Below, in pieces: positions 1 to 11,431 of a DNA stretch of 64,000 nt. The stretch lies in NCBI GenBank assembly GCA_036346205.1, contig JARFJB010001819.1, positions 2,692,001 to 2,756,000 of the forward strand. Reading direction: 5' to 3'. The stretch comes from Vesta saturnalis (taxonomy: Eukaryota; Arthropoda; Insecta; Coleoptera; Lampyridae). The position numbers and the translations under genes are program-made. How positions within the stretch are numbered: position 1 is the stretch's first letter; every line of letters starts with the position of its first letter. The notes beneath the pieces are model-generated. The model was not told where the DNA came from, did not search any database, and was given only the letters and a program-made list of their open reading frames with translations.

Positions 1-429
1 GATATCGTTGATCGTATTCAAAAGAGAGCGATTAGGCTTATAAATGACCCGTCCTTAACTTCTCACATACAGTCCCTTGAGCATAGAAGGATGGTTTCAG
101 TTCTTTCTTTGTATTATCGTTATTACAACGGCTATTGTGCTGCTGAATTATATTCTTTGATGCCATCTGGGGCTATCTTTGCGAGAAACACTCGGTTCGC
201 TCATTCACATCATCAGTATGCAGTACAAATCTCCACTTGTCGTACCAAACGGGCGCAATCCACATTTTTCTACACGGCTTCTAAACTCTGGAATGACCTC
301 CCTAGTTCCTGTTTTCCTCTCACTTATGATATGAGAAAATTTAAGGTAGCTGTTGATAAGCAATTCATTATCCCTCTATCTATCCTCCTAAGTGTTACTG
401 AGTGCTTTAGCACGATAGGCCTAATTTAG
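1..429 (+). pseudogene. C-terminal end of non-LTR reverse transcriptase ORF (partial)
   Basis: The reading frame is open from base 1 to the stop at 427-429, about 142 codons, so it enters from outside the window; the ATG at 91 is internal. It shows the usual tail of the RT ORF in this group: an arginine-rich stretch near the start (IQKRAIRLI), then a conserved block TASKLWNDLPSSCFPL about two thirds along. This region follows the RT thumb and carries no catalytic residues. The same segment is encoded in inverted orientation at 515-832. Whether the upstream part of copy A is intact cannot be seen here. Confidence 0.8.
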
Positions 430-457
430 CCTGTTCAGGTCCAATCATTAAAAAAAA
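1..457 (+). mobile_element. Non-LTR retrotransposon 3' end, copy A (cut by window edge)
   Basis: The 3' end of a Jockey/CR1-type non-LTR element. It runs from the window edge through the end of the reverse-transcriptase ORF and a short 3' UTR to an A-run at about 448-457. The A-run abuts a T-run that starts an inverted second copy (458 onward), so the two are joined tail to tail. A third copy of the same 3' end lies at 44838-45201. Confidence 0.85.
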
Positions 458-2640
458 TTTTTTTTAAGTTTGTGGACCTGAATAGGCGAAATTTGGCCCA
501 TCGTGCTAAAGCACTCAGGAAAACTTAGGAGGAAGGATACAGGGATAATGAATTGCCAATAGATGCCTATGAACAGTTACCTTAAATTTTCTCATATCGT
601 AAGTGAGAGGAAAACAGGAACTAAGGAGATCATTCCAGAGTTTAGAAGCCGTAGAAAATGTGGATTGCGCCCGTTTGGTACGACAAGTGGAGATTTGTAC
701 TGCATACTGATGATGTGAATGAGCGAACAGAGTGTTTCTCGCAAAGATAGCCCGAGATGATATCAAAGAATATAATTCAGCAGCACAATAGCCGTTGTAA
801 TAAAGATAATACAAAGAAAGAACTGAAACCATCCTTCATACTCAAGGACTGATGTGAGAAGTTAAGGACGGTCATTTATAAGCTAATCGCTCTTTTGAAT
901 ACGATCAACGATATCGAGAGCGTATTGGGGAGCACTAACCCAGAGGTGAGAATTATATTCCAGATGAGGCCGAATTTGGGCCTTATACAGCTGAAGGAGT
1001 TGTCGAGAGGTTAAAGTACTGCTTAGATCTGTACAAAAAGCCTATTTTACGAGGAGCTATTTTGGTAGCTGACAGATGATGGTCAACCCATGAGAATTTG
1101 AAGATAGTCATACCCAACAGAGTAATACAGTCTGAAAACTTAAGAACTGAGCCATTCATACTTACAACAGGAAATGATCGATCTTTTTTGGCGGACACTA
1201 GGCAACACTGAATTTTGTTAGCATTAAATTTAACTAGATTATTGCTTCTTCATTCGAGAATACATTGTATGTGCTATCGTCAGCAAAGCAATGGATGGGG
1301 TTAGTTGTTGAAGAAATAAGGTCATTTATGTACAGCAGAAAAAGTGTAGGCGCTATAACGGATCCCTGTGGTACGCCCGCGTTAATGCTAACTTCTTTTG
1401 AAAAAAAGCCATCAACTACGACACGTATTCGTCTTTTATCAAGGAAACTAGAAACCCAGCTGATGAGCGTATCATTTAACCCAAACAAGGTGAGTTTGGC
1501 AAGTAAACACTTATGCCAAACTTGGTCAAATGCCTTTGACATATCTAAAGCGACTACACTGCTTCACCGGACTGCTCTACTGTATTGTTCCAAACTTGGG
1601 TCACATATGAAAGAAGATCACCTATTGAACGACTTTGCCTAAACCCATATTGGTGGTCACTAAGGAGTTGTTAGTTTCAAGGAACGTGAGCAGTTGCTGA
1701 TTGATGGCTTTTTCCATGATTTTAGACAAAATGGAAGTGATGGAAATTGATCGGTAGTTTGAGGGATCGGTCTTATCGCCTTTTTTGAGAATAGGTTGAA
1801 CATTTGCTAACTTCCATGATGAAGGGAATTCCTCAAAAGATATAGAGATCGTATAGAGCTTAGATATAACTGGTACCAGTTCGGGGGAACATTTCTTTAA
1901 GACAATAGCTGGGATACCGTCTGGGCCAGTCGCCTTATTGAGATCAAGCCTACTGATGATCAATTCCAAGAGCTTGTACCGAAAATGAATTGGTTTCATA
2001 GCGTATGAAGAAGAGTTGACTAAGGGCACATCTTTTCCAGAATCATTGAGACACGAGTTTGATGCAAACAAATCCACGAAAACATTGGCTTTGTCTACAG
2101 AATCAACAACTACCGATCCGTCAATAGATGTCAGGGGGGGAAATGAAGATGTTTCAAAGTTTTTACTAATGGCTTTAGCTAAAGGCCAAAATTTACGACT
2201 GCCTAAAGGATATGTAGCTAGTTCATTGCATTTTCGTTGTTCGTACAACTTTTTAGTTTTAGTGATTTCACTTTTGCAGATATTTCTAGCACCAACGTAT
2301 TCTACATGACTGTCGACCGATTTATTAGATTTCCATTTAATGTAATATTTATTTTTTAAAGATATTGCATCAGCATAAGCCTTATTGAACCAGGGTTGGG
2401 AACGTGAATGACCTATACGGTACTGTTTTGTGGGAATGTATAACTCCGTTCCCATGAGGATGACTTCAGATACTGAAAGAGCGATGTCCGAAGAAGAGGG
2501 CGACTTAAAACAATATTCACGTCATGGAAAGGTTGCAAAGAAATCCCGTAAATCACTCCAACGAACTGACTTAAAACACCACAAGGTTCTATCTTGAATG
2601 TTACTGTCATTAGGAGACCTATAAATAATTTATTAAGGTA
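458..2640 (-). mobile_element. Non-LTR retrotransposon, 5'-truncated, copy B
   Basis: A Jockey/CR1-type element on the minus strand. Its poly-A end is the T-run at 458-465 and its 5' truncation is near 2640, inside the endonuclease C-terminus. The first 458 bases from the tail mirror copy A. The truncated 5' end is typical of target-primed reverse transcription that stopped early. The clade (perhaps Daphne or Crack-like within the CR1/Jockey group) is a guess from the C-terminal motif. Confidence 0.85.
515..2637 (-). pseudogene. Broken non-LTR endonuclease/reverse transcriptase ORF
   Basis: Read on the minus strand from 2637 down. The last part of the apurinic-type endonuclease is present (WSDLRDFF near 2530) and is followed by an in-frame TGA where a Trp codon is expected. 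Next come the linker and RT N-terminus (LNKATGPDGIP near 1930, PILKKGDKTDPSNYRSISI near 1760), then RT palm blocks: MSKAFDQVWHKCL near 1540, GVPQGSVIAPTLFLLYINDL near 1350 and the catalytic FADDS near 1280 (F in place of the commoner Y/F-A-D-D). A thumb segment lies at 983-1198 and the C-terminal tail at 515-832. Stops and frameshifts between these pieces (around 1620, 1230 and 960) make it non-functional. It lacks ORF1 and the endonuclease catalytic core. Confidence 0.85.
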
Positions 2641-2734
2641 ATTTTTACATTGTTGGTGGTTTTATAGGTTAAGTTATGAATTTTGCCGGTAATTTTTGGC
2701 GGCCAACAACTGTGACTAAAATATATCTGCATTA

Positions 2735-5700
2735 CAGTGAATGGCCTACCCGGCCAATTACTATCACAATATTAAATTAAATTATTTTATATGTAATTTA
2801 AGTTTTTAGACTATTTTCTATTAAATTAAAAGATTGCACCTATTTTTTTTACATATTTACGCGAATTACCACTTGTTGGCCGACTGCCAATCACTCATCC
2901 ATAGGATCGCCAATAACTGTAACGTCCGGTCAGACTACTTTTTTTGGGTTGGTGCAAAATTGCTAGAAATTATATTTATTTTCAGATTTAAGAATGACAA
3001 ATTGTAAGAACGATAAAAACTACGACATAAAATATACAGAAGGAGATCTTCAGTTGGCTTTGCAAGCTATTCAAAATGGCATGAGCCAACGAAAAGCTGC
3101 CGCGCAATTTAAAGTGCCGAGAGCAACACTGCAATTCAGAACAAGCGAGAATTTTCAAGAAAAAACTACCCTTGGACCAAGTCCTATTCTCTCTTTGGAA
3201 GAAGAGAATCGTCCTCAGAAATTGGATTTTTACGTGCCAGAAGAAAGGTTTTCCAGTGAGAGTAGACGATGTCAAAGGTTTTTTAGACAAAAATCGTCGT
3301 GTTAATTCATTTATCGAGAATAGGCCTGGAAGAGGTTGGTATAGGTCATTTTTAAAACGACACTCAGATTTAAGTGTAAGAACTCCAGAAGCCACAATAG
3401 CAGCAAGTTCCGTTGTTTCTGAAAACAACATTAAAAAGTAGTTCACCGGTGTTCAAGAATATTTGCACCGTAAAGGATACAGTGATGTTATTCAAGATCC
3501 GTCACGTATATTAAATGGCGATGAAACTTGTTTTCTTTTATGCCCCAAGAACTAACGAGTGTTGGCTGTAAAAGGAAGCAAAAATGTTTATGAGATAGAA
3601 CATAACCCGAAAGTTAATTTGACGGTTATGTTTACGTTTGCAGCATCTGGAGAAATAACAGCACCAATGATTATCTACCCTTATAAAAGAATTCTACCTA
3701 ATGTTGTAAATTCAGTTCCGCAAGGGTGGGGTATAGGATGTAGCGATACAGGGTGGATGAAAAATGAGAGTTTTATGAATACATAGGAAACGTCTTGTAT
3801 AAACAGCTAGTTGCTAAAAACACAAGATTTCCTGTTATTTTATTTGTCGACGGACACAAGACTCACCTAACTCTCCAAACTAGTGAATTATGTTCAAAGT
3901 TAAAAATAATCCGAATCGCATTATATCCCAACGCCACTAGAATTATGGAGCCAGCAGATGTTGCAGCATTTAAACCGTTAAAAATCTATTGGAATCAAGC
4001 AGTTTTGAAATTTAGACGAAAAAACCCAAACTCAGTTGTTACTAAAGAAAATTTTGTTGTGGTATTAAATACAGCAATCAGTAAATTGAAGGTTGATTCC
4101 ATTGTCAATGGATTTAAGGCATCTGGATTGTATCCATGGAATCCTGAGGCAATAGATTATTCAAAATGTTTACGAAAGGTCAATCATACAAATAAAAATT
4201 TAAATCAAACTACTTGTGAGGAAAAATCAATAACATATAATGATGTCCAGGCAATTGGAGCTGCGAAAATATTGGAATTGGAAAATTTAGATAATTCCGA
4301 AAACCTTAATGGAGATTTAAGATTGCTTTACAATGTTTTCAAAGTATTTAAAACAGACCATGTACTGTTAATTAACCGCTACTTCAGCCTGCAGAGAATA
4401 ATGAAATCACATTTAACATAGAAGATATACCTATTGTCACAGAAGGTAACATAACTCTTGATAGTCCATCGACATCTAATGATGTGTCCTTAATTATTCA
4501 GGAAGTAGACTCGTTTGCGGAGACTTCAGAACAGAACTACAATGAAGAGAATATATCCACCGAGGAAATTAATACGTGTATTGACAAGTTCCTTTTTTGG
4601 CCGAAAACTCCGGAAAGGAAAGGTAAAAAACAAACAGAAAGATTGGCTTTCGTGCTAACCTCTTCAGATCGTCAAAATGCAGAGAGACGTAAAATTGAAG
4701 AAACATTAGAACAGGAAAGATTGAAAGAAGAAAGAAAGCGAAAGCGAATGGAAACGAAATCAACCACTAATGTTGAAAAGACTAAACAAACCAAAGTAAA
4801 ATTATTTAAGAAAAAAGTTATAGGAGGAAAAACAGGAGACAAGGAATACCAAACTGACGTCAACAAGAAAAAAGCCTTTGTCCTACCCACTGTCGAACAG
4901 ATAAAAAAAATTGGACACAACAGCGAAGAACATTTTTATAACAATTAAAACGATGATTGCCTAGTCTTAAAAGAGGTAAATACAGCAGATGTGTCACGGT
5001 CGACGCAGATATTTCTAAAGAAGACATAGTTGTAAATTATAAAATTAAAAGCACTAAGTACATTAAAAGGTGGAGTCAGAGTACACATACCAGAAATAAA
5101 TATCGCCAAAGAGAAGCAAGAAGAGTCGAGCCACCAAATTCTAGATTCTGTAAAGGAAAACGTTCATATGCCCGAAATTGTTCATAATAATATCGCCCAA
5201 TGTATTTTCTGATGATCGCGACATTGCAAATTTTCCAAATATAAAGAATGCATCTAACAGCAAAAATACTGTCTGTAGTGGAAATACAAATAAAAAAAAA
5301 ATTACCTGAATCTACTAAAAGAATGTTATTTTCTGGAAAATATGAGTATCCAGACAGTAAGAAACCCTTTGTTATCTCAGATATACTTACTAATCCATCT
5401 AAAAGCACCAATTTATTTGTAAAAAACCGGCTGGACATAGGATTATGTTATTCTTGTTTGCTAAATATAACTAAATAAAAAATTGGAGTAAAATGTCAGT
5501 TTTGTACTAGAAGCTATACTGCTTGTGCAGAGAAATCCCAGGAAACCGAAAACGTCGATCTTTTTGTGTGCAATAGCTGTAAAAACAAAAAAACCTAAAA
5601 TAAAGATTTTTAGGAATGGCCGGCCAATGACTGTAATCCAATGTGCCAATAACTATATCCAAATGGCCAATAACTGTGTAAGTTTGTATATTCTGAAGTT

Positions 5701-5865
5701 ATTGACAACATTTGCCATTTCATGCTTAAAACTTTTAAAATAAACATATTTTTCTAGAGTTTGATGTTTTATTAACATAAAAAAATTTTCAGAAAAATAC
5801 TTTAATAAAAAAGGTACACCGTACATTAAAATTCTGCTGATAAATCCTTAAGTGGCCAATGACTG
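2735..5865 (+). mobile_element. pogo-like DNA transposon
   Basis: The element is bounded by short terminal inverted repeats: CAGTGAATGGCC at 2735-2746 and GGCCAATGACTG at 5853-5864. A TA sits outside each end (2733-2734 and 5866-5867), as expected for TA-targeting pogo elements, whose ends commonly begin with CAGT. The same GGCCAAT-rACTGT word recurs just inside both ends (see findings). The content is a decayed psq/DDE transposase on the plus strand. Confidence 0.7.
2994..5598 (+). pseudogene. pogo-like transposase with C-terminal zinc finger, broken
   Basis: The start is ATG 2994. First comes a psq-type helix-turn-helix (QAIQNGMSQRKAAAQFKVP), then a second DNA-binding segment (RPGRGWYRSFLKRHSDLSVR). 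The DDE core follows, with GDETCF (Asp codon 3520), FVDGHKTH (Asp codon 3849) and MEPADVAAFKPLK (Asp codon 3957); 35 residues separate the last two Asp. After it comes GFKASGLYPWNP, common in this family, then a lysine/glutamate-rich stretch (about 4600-4900). The end is a Cys-rich PHD-like segment (CQFC...C...CNSC, 5485-5580), with the usual His apparently lost. Frameshifts near 3150-3250 and 3780 and stops at 3439, 3553 and elsewhere break it. The product would bind the element ends and catalyse excision and insertion in the nucleus; this copy cannot. Confidence 0.8.
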
Positions 5866-6245
5866 TACCCGTTACCCTATCTATGGTTATAGCAGAGAAT
5901 AAACAACAATGAGAAGGGTAACACAGCACAGATGTAGAAAAGTACCGCCTAGGACCTTAAACGTCAAGGTAGATAATACTAATAGGTTTACTACATACAT
6001 AAGACTTCTTCCAATTTGTCATGGCTTTTTTATTGAGATATACGGGAAAATTGTTTTTTTCAATTTTCTTGTACCTCGGTAATTTTAAAAGCTATCGAAA
6101 AGGTACAAATTAGTACCGATAGAGCTTTCTCACAGATTTAGACAGAAAAATTATTAGTTTTAAAATATACCTTATACTTTTGAGATATCAACGAAACTTA
6201 TACAGGGTGGGTGTCTACTGCGTGGACGGAGGATTGCTCCTTAAC
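5866..6245. other. Intergenic, no gene seen
   Basis: AT-rich spacer between the pogo-like and Tc1-like elements. It contains the word tacagggtgggtg (about 6200), which resembles the ends of insect Tc1/mariner elements, but no matching partner was found. Confidence 0.6.
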
Positions 6246-6247
6246 TA

Positions 6248-7730
6248 AACTGCTCCACATAAGTTAAGGATATATCTGAAAATCTGCACAATTTTTTAAT
6301 TTTCAAATTTTTGTCATGTTTGACACTTTATTAAAGTTGCTAGTTATCATACCTATACCATACGGGTATATGTAGCATTATATTGCAAGTAGAGAGCTGT
6401 GGAAGTTCTTCTCTTTCTAACCTGTTCTAACGAATCACTTGTTTGTTTGGTTTACTTGTCAATTTCTTGACTTATAGTGCAAATTTGGTATCAAAATTTT
6501 GTGGATTGCTAATTCCTAATGCCTAGACGTAAATGAACATTTGACGAAGCCACAGGGTGGTCAACGACAAAGTGATGTAGCAACTTTTTTTCAAGTTAGG
6601 CAGTGTCATTTCTAGACTTTTTAACCGTTTTCAAGAAACTGGATCTGCTGAAGAAAAACCTAGAATTGGACGCCTATCAATAACTACCCCTGCTGAAGAC
6701 CGATATGTCACCATTTCTGCACGCCGAGAACCTTTGAGCACATGTCGAATGTTGAGTAGGAGGTTCGCAGAAGCCACAAGAACATTAATATGAGTTGAAA
6801 CTGTCAGAAGACGTTTATGGGATGTCAACTTACGTTCTAGACGACTGTTTAGAGGTGTACCATTGACTCGCGAACATAAGCGGCAAAGATTAGAATGGGC
6901 AAGAGAGCGTGTCAATTGGACAGATGCGTGCAAGTTGGTACTGTTCACTGATGAATCGAGATATGGTCGTTTCTCGGACAGTGTCGAACGCGTGTCTGGA
7001 CACAACCTTTGGTGCCAAGACATCGGCGACCAGTACAAGAAGTTCACCCTTTCAGAGGAGGCACTGTTTGTGTATGGGGAGGCATTTGTTATGATGGTCG
7101 TACCGACTTGCTGGTTATTCCGGGAAACATGAATTCAGACGTATACTTGAATCAGATGATAAACAACATTGTGCCAGAGTTTCATGCTGCTGTGGGTGCT
7201 GGTTTCCTTTTTTGGGACTATAAGGCTCGTCTACACCGATCCATGACAGTTATGGATGCAATTGAAACCAATGGAATTCCTCATTTAGCTTTACCTGCTC
7301 TACCGCCTAATTTAAATCCGATAGAGAATGCTTGGGATCAGTTGCAGAGAGCTTTGGATGATCATAATCCCCAACTACAAACAATGGAACAATTGTGAAA
7401 TTTACGTCCACAACTCTGGCAACAGATTCCGCAAGAAAACTTTAATAATCACATAACCAGCATGCAAAGACGTTGCCAAGGTGTCATTGAAGCCCACGGA
7501 GGACATACTCGCCTTATTGCTGAAAGAGACATTTGTGTTCATTTTCTTTGTTTTTTTGATTAATTTGAAATTAAGTTATTAGTTACTTTGTTTAAATTTC
7601 TTTTTTTTTAATTTGTAAACTTTTTTATAATAAAAAACAAGCATTTAAAAACTAAATAAAAACGTCTTTGAAATAATTTTTTTTTCTTTTGAAAAATCAA
7701 ATTAATATCCCTAACTTATGTGGAGCAGTT
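6248..7730 (+). mobile_element. Tc1-like transposon, 1.48 kb
   Basis: The terminal inverted repeats are AACTGCTCCACATAAGTTAA at the left (6248 onward) and its complement at the right (to 7730), followed by TA at 6246-6247 and 7731-7732. The size is right for Tc1. It carries one broken transposase in the same orientation. Confidence 0.9.
6519..7563 (+). pseudogene. Tc1-like DDE transposase, broken
   Basis: The start ATG 6519 (MPRRK) is followed after five codons by a stop. The N-terminal HTH region (SVISRLFNRFQETGSAEEKP, then RRRLWDVNLRSRR) precedes the first catalytic block LFTDESRY (about 6943-6966). The second block reads FWDYKARLHRS instead of the family's DDNARPHR type. The Asp that normally precedes Asn is Tyr here, so the catalytic centre appears lost. 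The third block LNPIENAWDQL is present near 7310-7345, and the tail MQRRCQGVIEAHGGHT ends at TAA 7561-7563. Stops near 6798 and 7396 and frameshifts near 7010-7045 confirm decay. About 340 codons in total is normal for Tc1. Confidence 0.85.
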
Positions 7731-7732
7731 TA

Positions 7733-8928
7733 TTAGAGATATAGAAACCAATTGTGGTGTGATAATACATGATCATTGGACCTACATTCTAAAAATATTT
7801 AGGTATATACAGGGTGATTGACAAAAATATGCCAACCCAAACCTGTTTTTTTTAATAGAACCACCTATATATTTTTGTATTTTTGGATTCACTGTTACAT
7901 TTAGAATAAAAGTCTAGAAATTTGTATCTGTATCACTAACCGTTCTGCAGATATCGACACTTTAGTACTGTCACATCGTATGCCAAAACAAACAAATTAT
8001 TTGCGAGTTCATTCATATAATGAGCTCCATAATACCATTTAACAATTTGAGTTTTTTGTTCCTTTGTTAACATTTTGACAAATATCGAAAAGAACAAAAT
8101 CACAGTGCCTACAAACACATTACATTGCTCGTATTCAAAGTTTCAGGGGACAACATGTATATCCCGTCACTAGTAAATTAGATAAATATCCGTGTTAGAT
8201 TAGAACGGTGTGTTTGAACAGAAAATGAACAGCACTTTAAACATTTGTATCACGAATAACTGTTTGTTTTTGTCGATTGTGTCGATTGACCTTTGCTGAT
8301 TTTGTTTTTAATCGACAGTTATTGTTTTAATGTACATTGTTGTTGAATAAATTGTAACCTGTTACAACTGTTTGCAAAATAAACTTTTGTATTTTCTATG
8401 CATTGTTAGTTTGACAAAAGATAGACATTTGTTATTGTCACCAAATTACGTAATATTCAGTCTTTTTTGCAATGTCCAAATATGCTACCGTTCTATTTGA
8501 AATTTTAGAGAAATATCACAAAAAAACATACTTTTAAAAAGCGCCTTCTATTGACCACTATGAGAAGTACAGAAGAATAGTGTATAGGGCAATTAATACT
8601 CGAGAGAAAGCCATGTTCAATGACACTAAATTTGTTAGTTTTGATTAAAGCCAACTAAAACTATTTTTTTTCAAAAGGAAGTTTACGCCTCCCCCACCAT
8701 TTTGTCTAACGAGTTAAACCAATGTGTTTTAGACAAACATATATCAATATTTTCGAGAAATTTAATGCGGATACCTTTGCGCATACCTTATCGCCCTTGT
8801 TAGAAAAAAAACATGATTTTCAAATTTAGTGTAACTATTACGCACCCTTGCAGCAATCCTACGAACTTAAAAATTATTTACAACTTTTTCTCATGTGCAA
8901 CTTTATTATTATTTTTCTCACAAAGCTC

Positions 8929-8931
<3 letters not shown>
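7733..8931. other. Mostly featureless; weak transposase remnant
   Basis: The word tatacagggtgattgac at about 7806 looks like a mariner-type end. On the minus strand at about 7936-8073 a short open stretch begins MLTKEQKTQIVKWYYGAH, which resembles the N-terminus of insect mariner-type transposases. No partner end or catalytic blocks follow. The rest is AT-rich and without recognisable content. Confidence 0.35.

Positions 8932-9006
<75 letters not shown>
8932..9006. repeat. (AT)n microsatellite
   Basis: About 37 dinucleotide units ending exactly at the left terminal repeat of the pogo-like element at 9007. Tyr-Ile repeat reading frames through it are artefacts. Confidence 0.95.
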
Positions 9007-9010
<4 letters not shown>

Positions 9011-9361
9011 CTGTTGTACCTTGGATCATTTTTTACCAGATCTGAAGGAAAGGACCTCTTTAAATATTTTAAATAATTTGGATTTTTACCAAGTATTGGT
9101 CATCCATTTGACTAGCTGATAGCACATCTTTGACGAAAAATTAGGTTTTTGTTTTAACCTTTTTATGGAGTATTTATTACATTTGATCCAAGGTACATGA
9201 CCATAATGTACCTTGGATCGTTAGCTAATGAACCTTGGATCACTAACCTCATGTATCTAGGATAAATAAATTATAAACTATTTGTAAATAAACAATGCCA
9301 AGAAAAGCTTATTTATTGTTATAATAGAAATAATATTAAAAATAACAAAAACAGAAATTTA

Positions 9362-11431
9362 TTATTTCACATTGTAATGAGAAAAGTTCACATAAAACAA
9401 TAGCTGCCCTGTTACTCTTGCTGATCCTGTTACGCTTACTGGCTTAGGAAGTTTAACGATTATGTCTTCTTCAGCAACATCAAAGATTTCTTCTGATTCA
9501 ATAGCAAATTTGCTGCTTTTTCCAATTCTTTTATAAAACTGAATCTGATATTCGAATCCATTAACGTCTTTGAAATTTATTTTTCCTACGTAATGCTCTG
9601 CTAGTCCCCTTTTCTTTGGAAATTTTACCAACACGTATTCCCCTATTTCAAAAATCGGTCTTTCAAATTCCATTTCTTCCTGCGACTCAGATATTTCACG
9701 GTTGATTATCTTATTATGTCATCACTTTCAGATTCACTCTAAAATAAATTTCTAACAGCCTTTTTTTTCTTTATTTCTGAATTTTTCTCAGCGTTTGACA
9801 ATCTACATTGCTTTTTGTTAGGGTTTTTATTAGCTTTAGCTTGTCTGATTTCTTCTGCTTCCGGCGTATCTGTAGCAATTCGAGTTCTACCCGGCTTTCT
9901 TCCCTTTTTGATAGTCTTTCGAGGCACAGCTTTAGGAAACGGTTGTATTCGTTCTGGGCTGACAATAGTATCGGGTGTAGCTGCCGAAGTGGAAGGGGTC
10001 ATATCAAGTTGTATTTCGTTAATTTAAGTTGTTTCACCTGCCCCGACAGCAACTGACTCATTATTTTCCACTGGAGCAGGACGATCGGTAACATACGATG
10101 CTAAAAAATCATCGTCACTAGAAACTGTTTGTCCAAAGGAAAAATTACAGTCTTTTTAAAGATGCTAACGATATTACTTGTTGTGAATGCTCGAGGAAAG
10201 ACATGTCCAATACCTTCAGTCACGCAGTAAATGTCAAAATGTTTATTAATAAGCCAGGAATCAACTGCTTGGTTATAATAATTCTTGAAAGGAAAATAAA
10301 CAGCCAGATCAAGTGGCTGTAACTTATGTGACGTGTGTGGAGGGAACGTTAATATCACAACACCTGCTTCGGATGCCCGGTCCACAGATTCTACTGACAA
10401 ATGTGTTTCGTTGTTGTCTATTATCAATAACACTTACTCTTCTTTTGAAGGTTTAGTATGCTTTATAAAGTGGTCTAAAAATTTTAGATAAAGCTCTTCA
10501 GTTGACCAGCCAGATGGGTTGGCACCGCCAATGGTACCTAGTGGTGCCCCCTTAAGCATGAAATCCTTGAAATTTACGCGCGGGAAAATAAGCATTGGAG
10601 GGATGTGATTGCTAATAACATTTATACAGCCATTCATAGTTATCAATTGGCCGCGTTCACCAGAACACATAGCACCTATTTGTTTAATGCCTTTAGGTGC
10701 GACGATCTTTGAAGGATTTTGTACAATCGTTAAACCTGTTTCATCCTGATTCCATATTCTTTCCGGCGGAAATGGACCTAAACGCCTATGAGCATCTTCT
10801 AAATTATCAAAAAACAAGGAAATGTTGGCTTTATTGAAGCTGGTTGCTCGCGAAAGACTGGTTTTTTCTAGTTTTCTAATTGCTAAGGTGTTATAATGTC
10901 TCCGCAAAAACAAACGCATTCATTCCTCTCCAGCAATTTTTTTTCATCCCATTGCTTGGGGTACTTTTTTTTATTCGCTACGGCAAATTTATAAGCTAAT
11001 TGACGAACTCATTTTTTCGATAGGCCGTACTGCATTTTAGCAATAGTTTGTAGGTAAGTAACTAATTTTTCAATTTTTTTTTATTTATGACTAAACACCT
11101 TGTTTATGTCATACTTTACGTTATAAGTATAATTTTTATCACCAGACGCTTTGAAAGAATTTAGATGCCGCACAAGAGTTGCAAATTTTACATTGTAAAT
11201 TTTACAAGCCTCGCGTATGGAGATTCGCTTTTCTGGAGAGCTTGTGACGGCTTGAATTGCTTTTTTTATTGCCTCGGGTTCAATAGGGGCCCCTTTTTTC
11301 CCAGATTTGCTTCTTAGCGTTGTACCCTGGAACAAAATGTCAAGCAAATTTAACGTCATGTACATATGATCAGCGATCCATGGTACATGATGTAATTTTG
11401 ATCCAAGGTACATTAGGGTGTATAAAGACAA
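9362..11431 (-). pseudogene. pogo-like transposase (minus strand), broken
   Basis: A psq-type HTH lies near 11290-11150 (EACKIYNVKFATLVRHL). It is followed by a CENP-B-like segment (10920-11080) and the DDE core: IWNQDETGLT near 10750, IIDNNETH near 10415 and LQPLDLAV near 10315. About 35 residues separate the second and third Asp. GANPSGW and TSHKLQPLD are typical of this insect pogo group. The C-terminus has the usual basic segment (KKGRKPGRTRIATDTPE near 9880) and a final YVLVKFPKKRG region (9600-9650). An in-frame TAA at about 10433-10435, a frameshift near 10920-11080 and another near 9740 break it. Its start is uncertain: the open frame from 11431 includes non-family residues, and an acceptor-like cag near 11330 suggests an upstream exon. 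Confidence 0.8.

Larger units (their letters stand above)
1..915. repeat. Palindrome formed by two retrotransposon 3' ends (arms about 457 bp)
   Basis: Bases 1-457 are mirrored by 458-915. The start of the window (gatatcgttgatcg) returns as its reverse complement ending at 915. There is no spacer beyond the A-run/T-run junction. The arms differ at scattered bases and a few small indels, so the duplication is not brand new. The true left arm may extend beyond the window. Confidence 0.85.

Noticed and set aside
3172..3446. Minus-strand 152-codon frame at 2988-3446 as a gene
   Set aside because: It is antisense to the pogo-like transposase, whose family motifs are clear on the plus strand.
2735..5865. 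Reading the pogo-like gene as a host CENP-B/jerky-type domesticated gene
   Set aside because: Multiple frameshifts and stops plus terminal repeats with TA duplications indicate a dead transposon, not a domesticated gene.
8813..9119. Open frames with Tyr-Ile repeats (also near 36875, 39450, 40836, 46165, 46352 and 59628)
   Set aside because: They are translations of (TA)n or (GT)n microsatellites and have no coding support.
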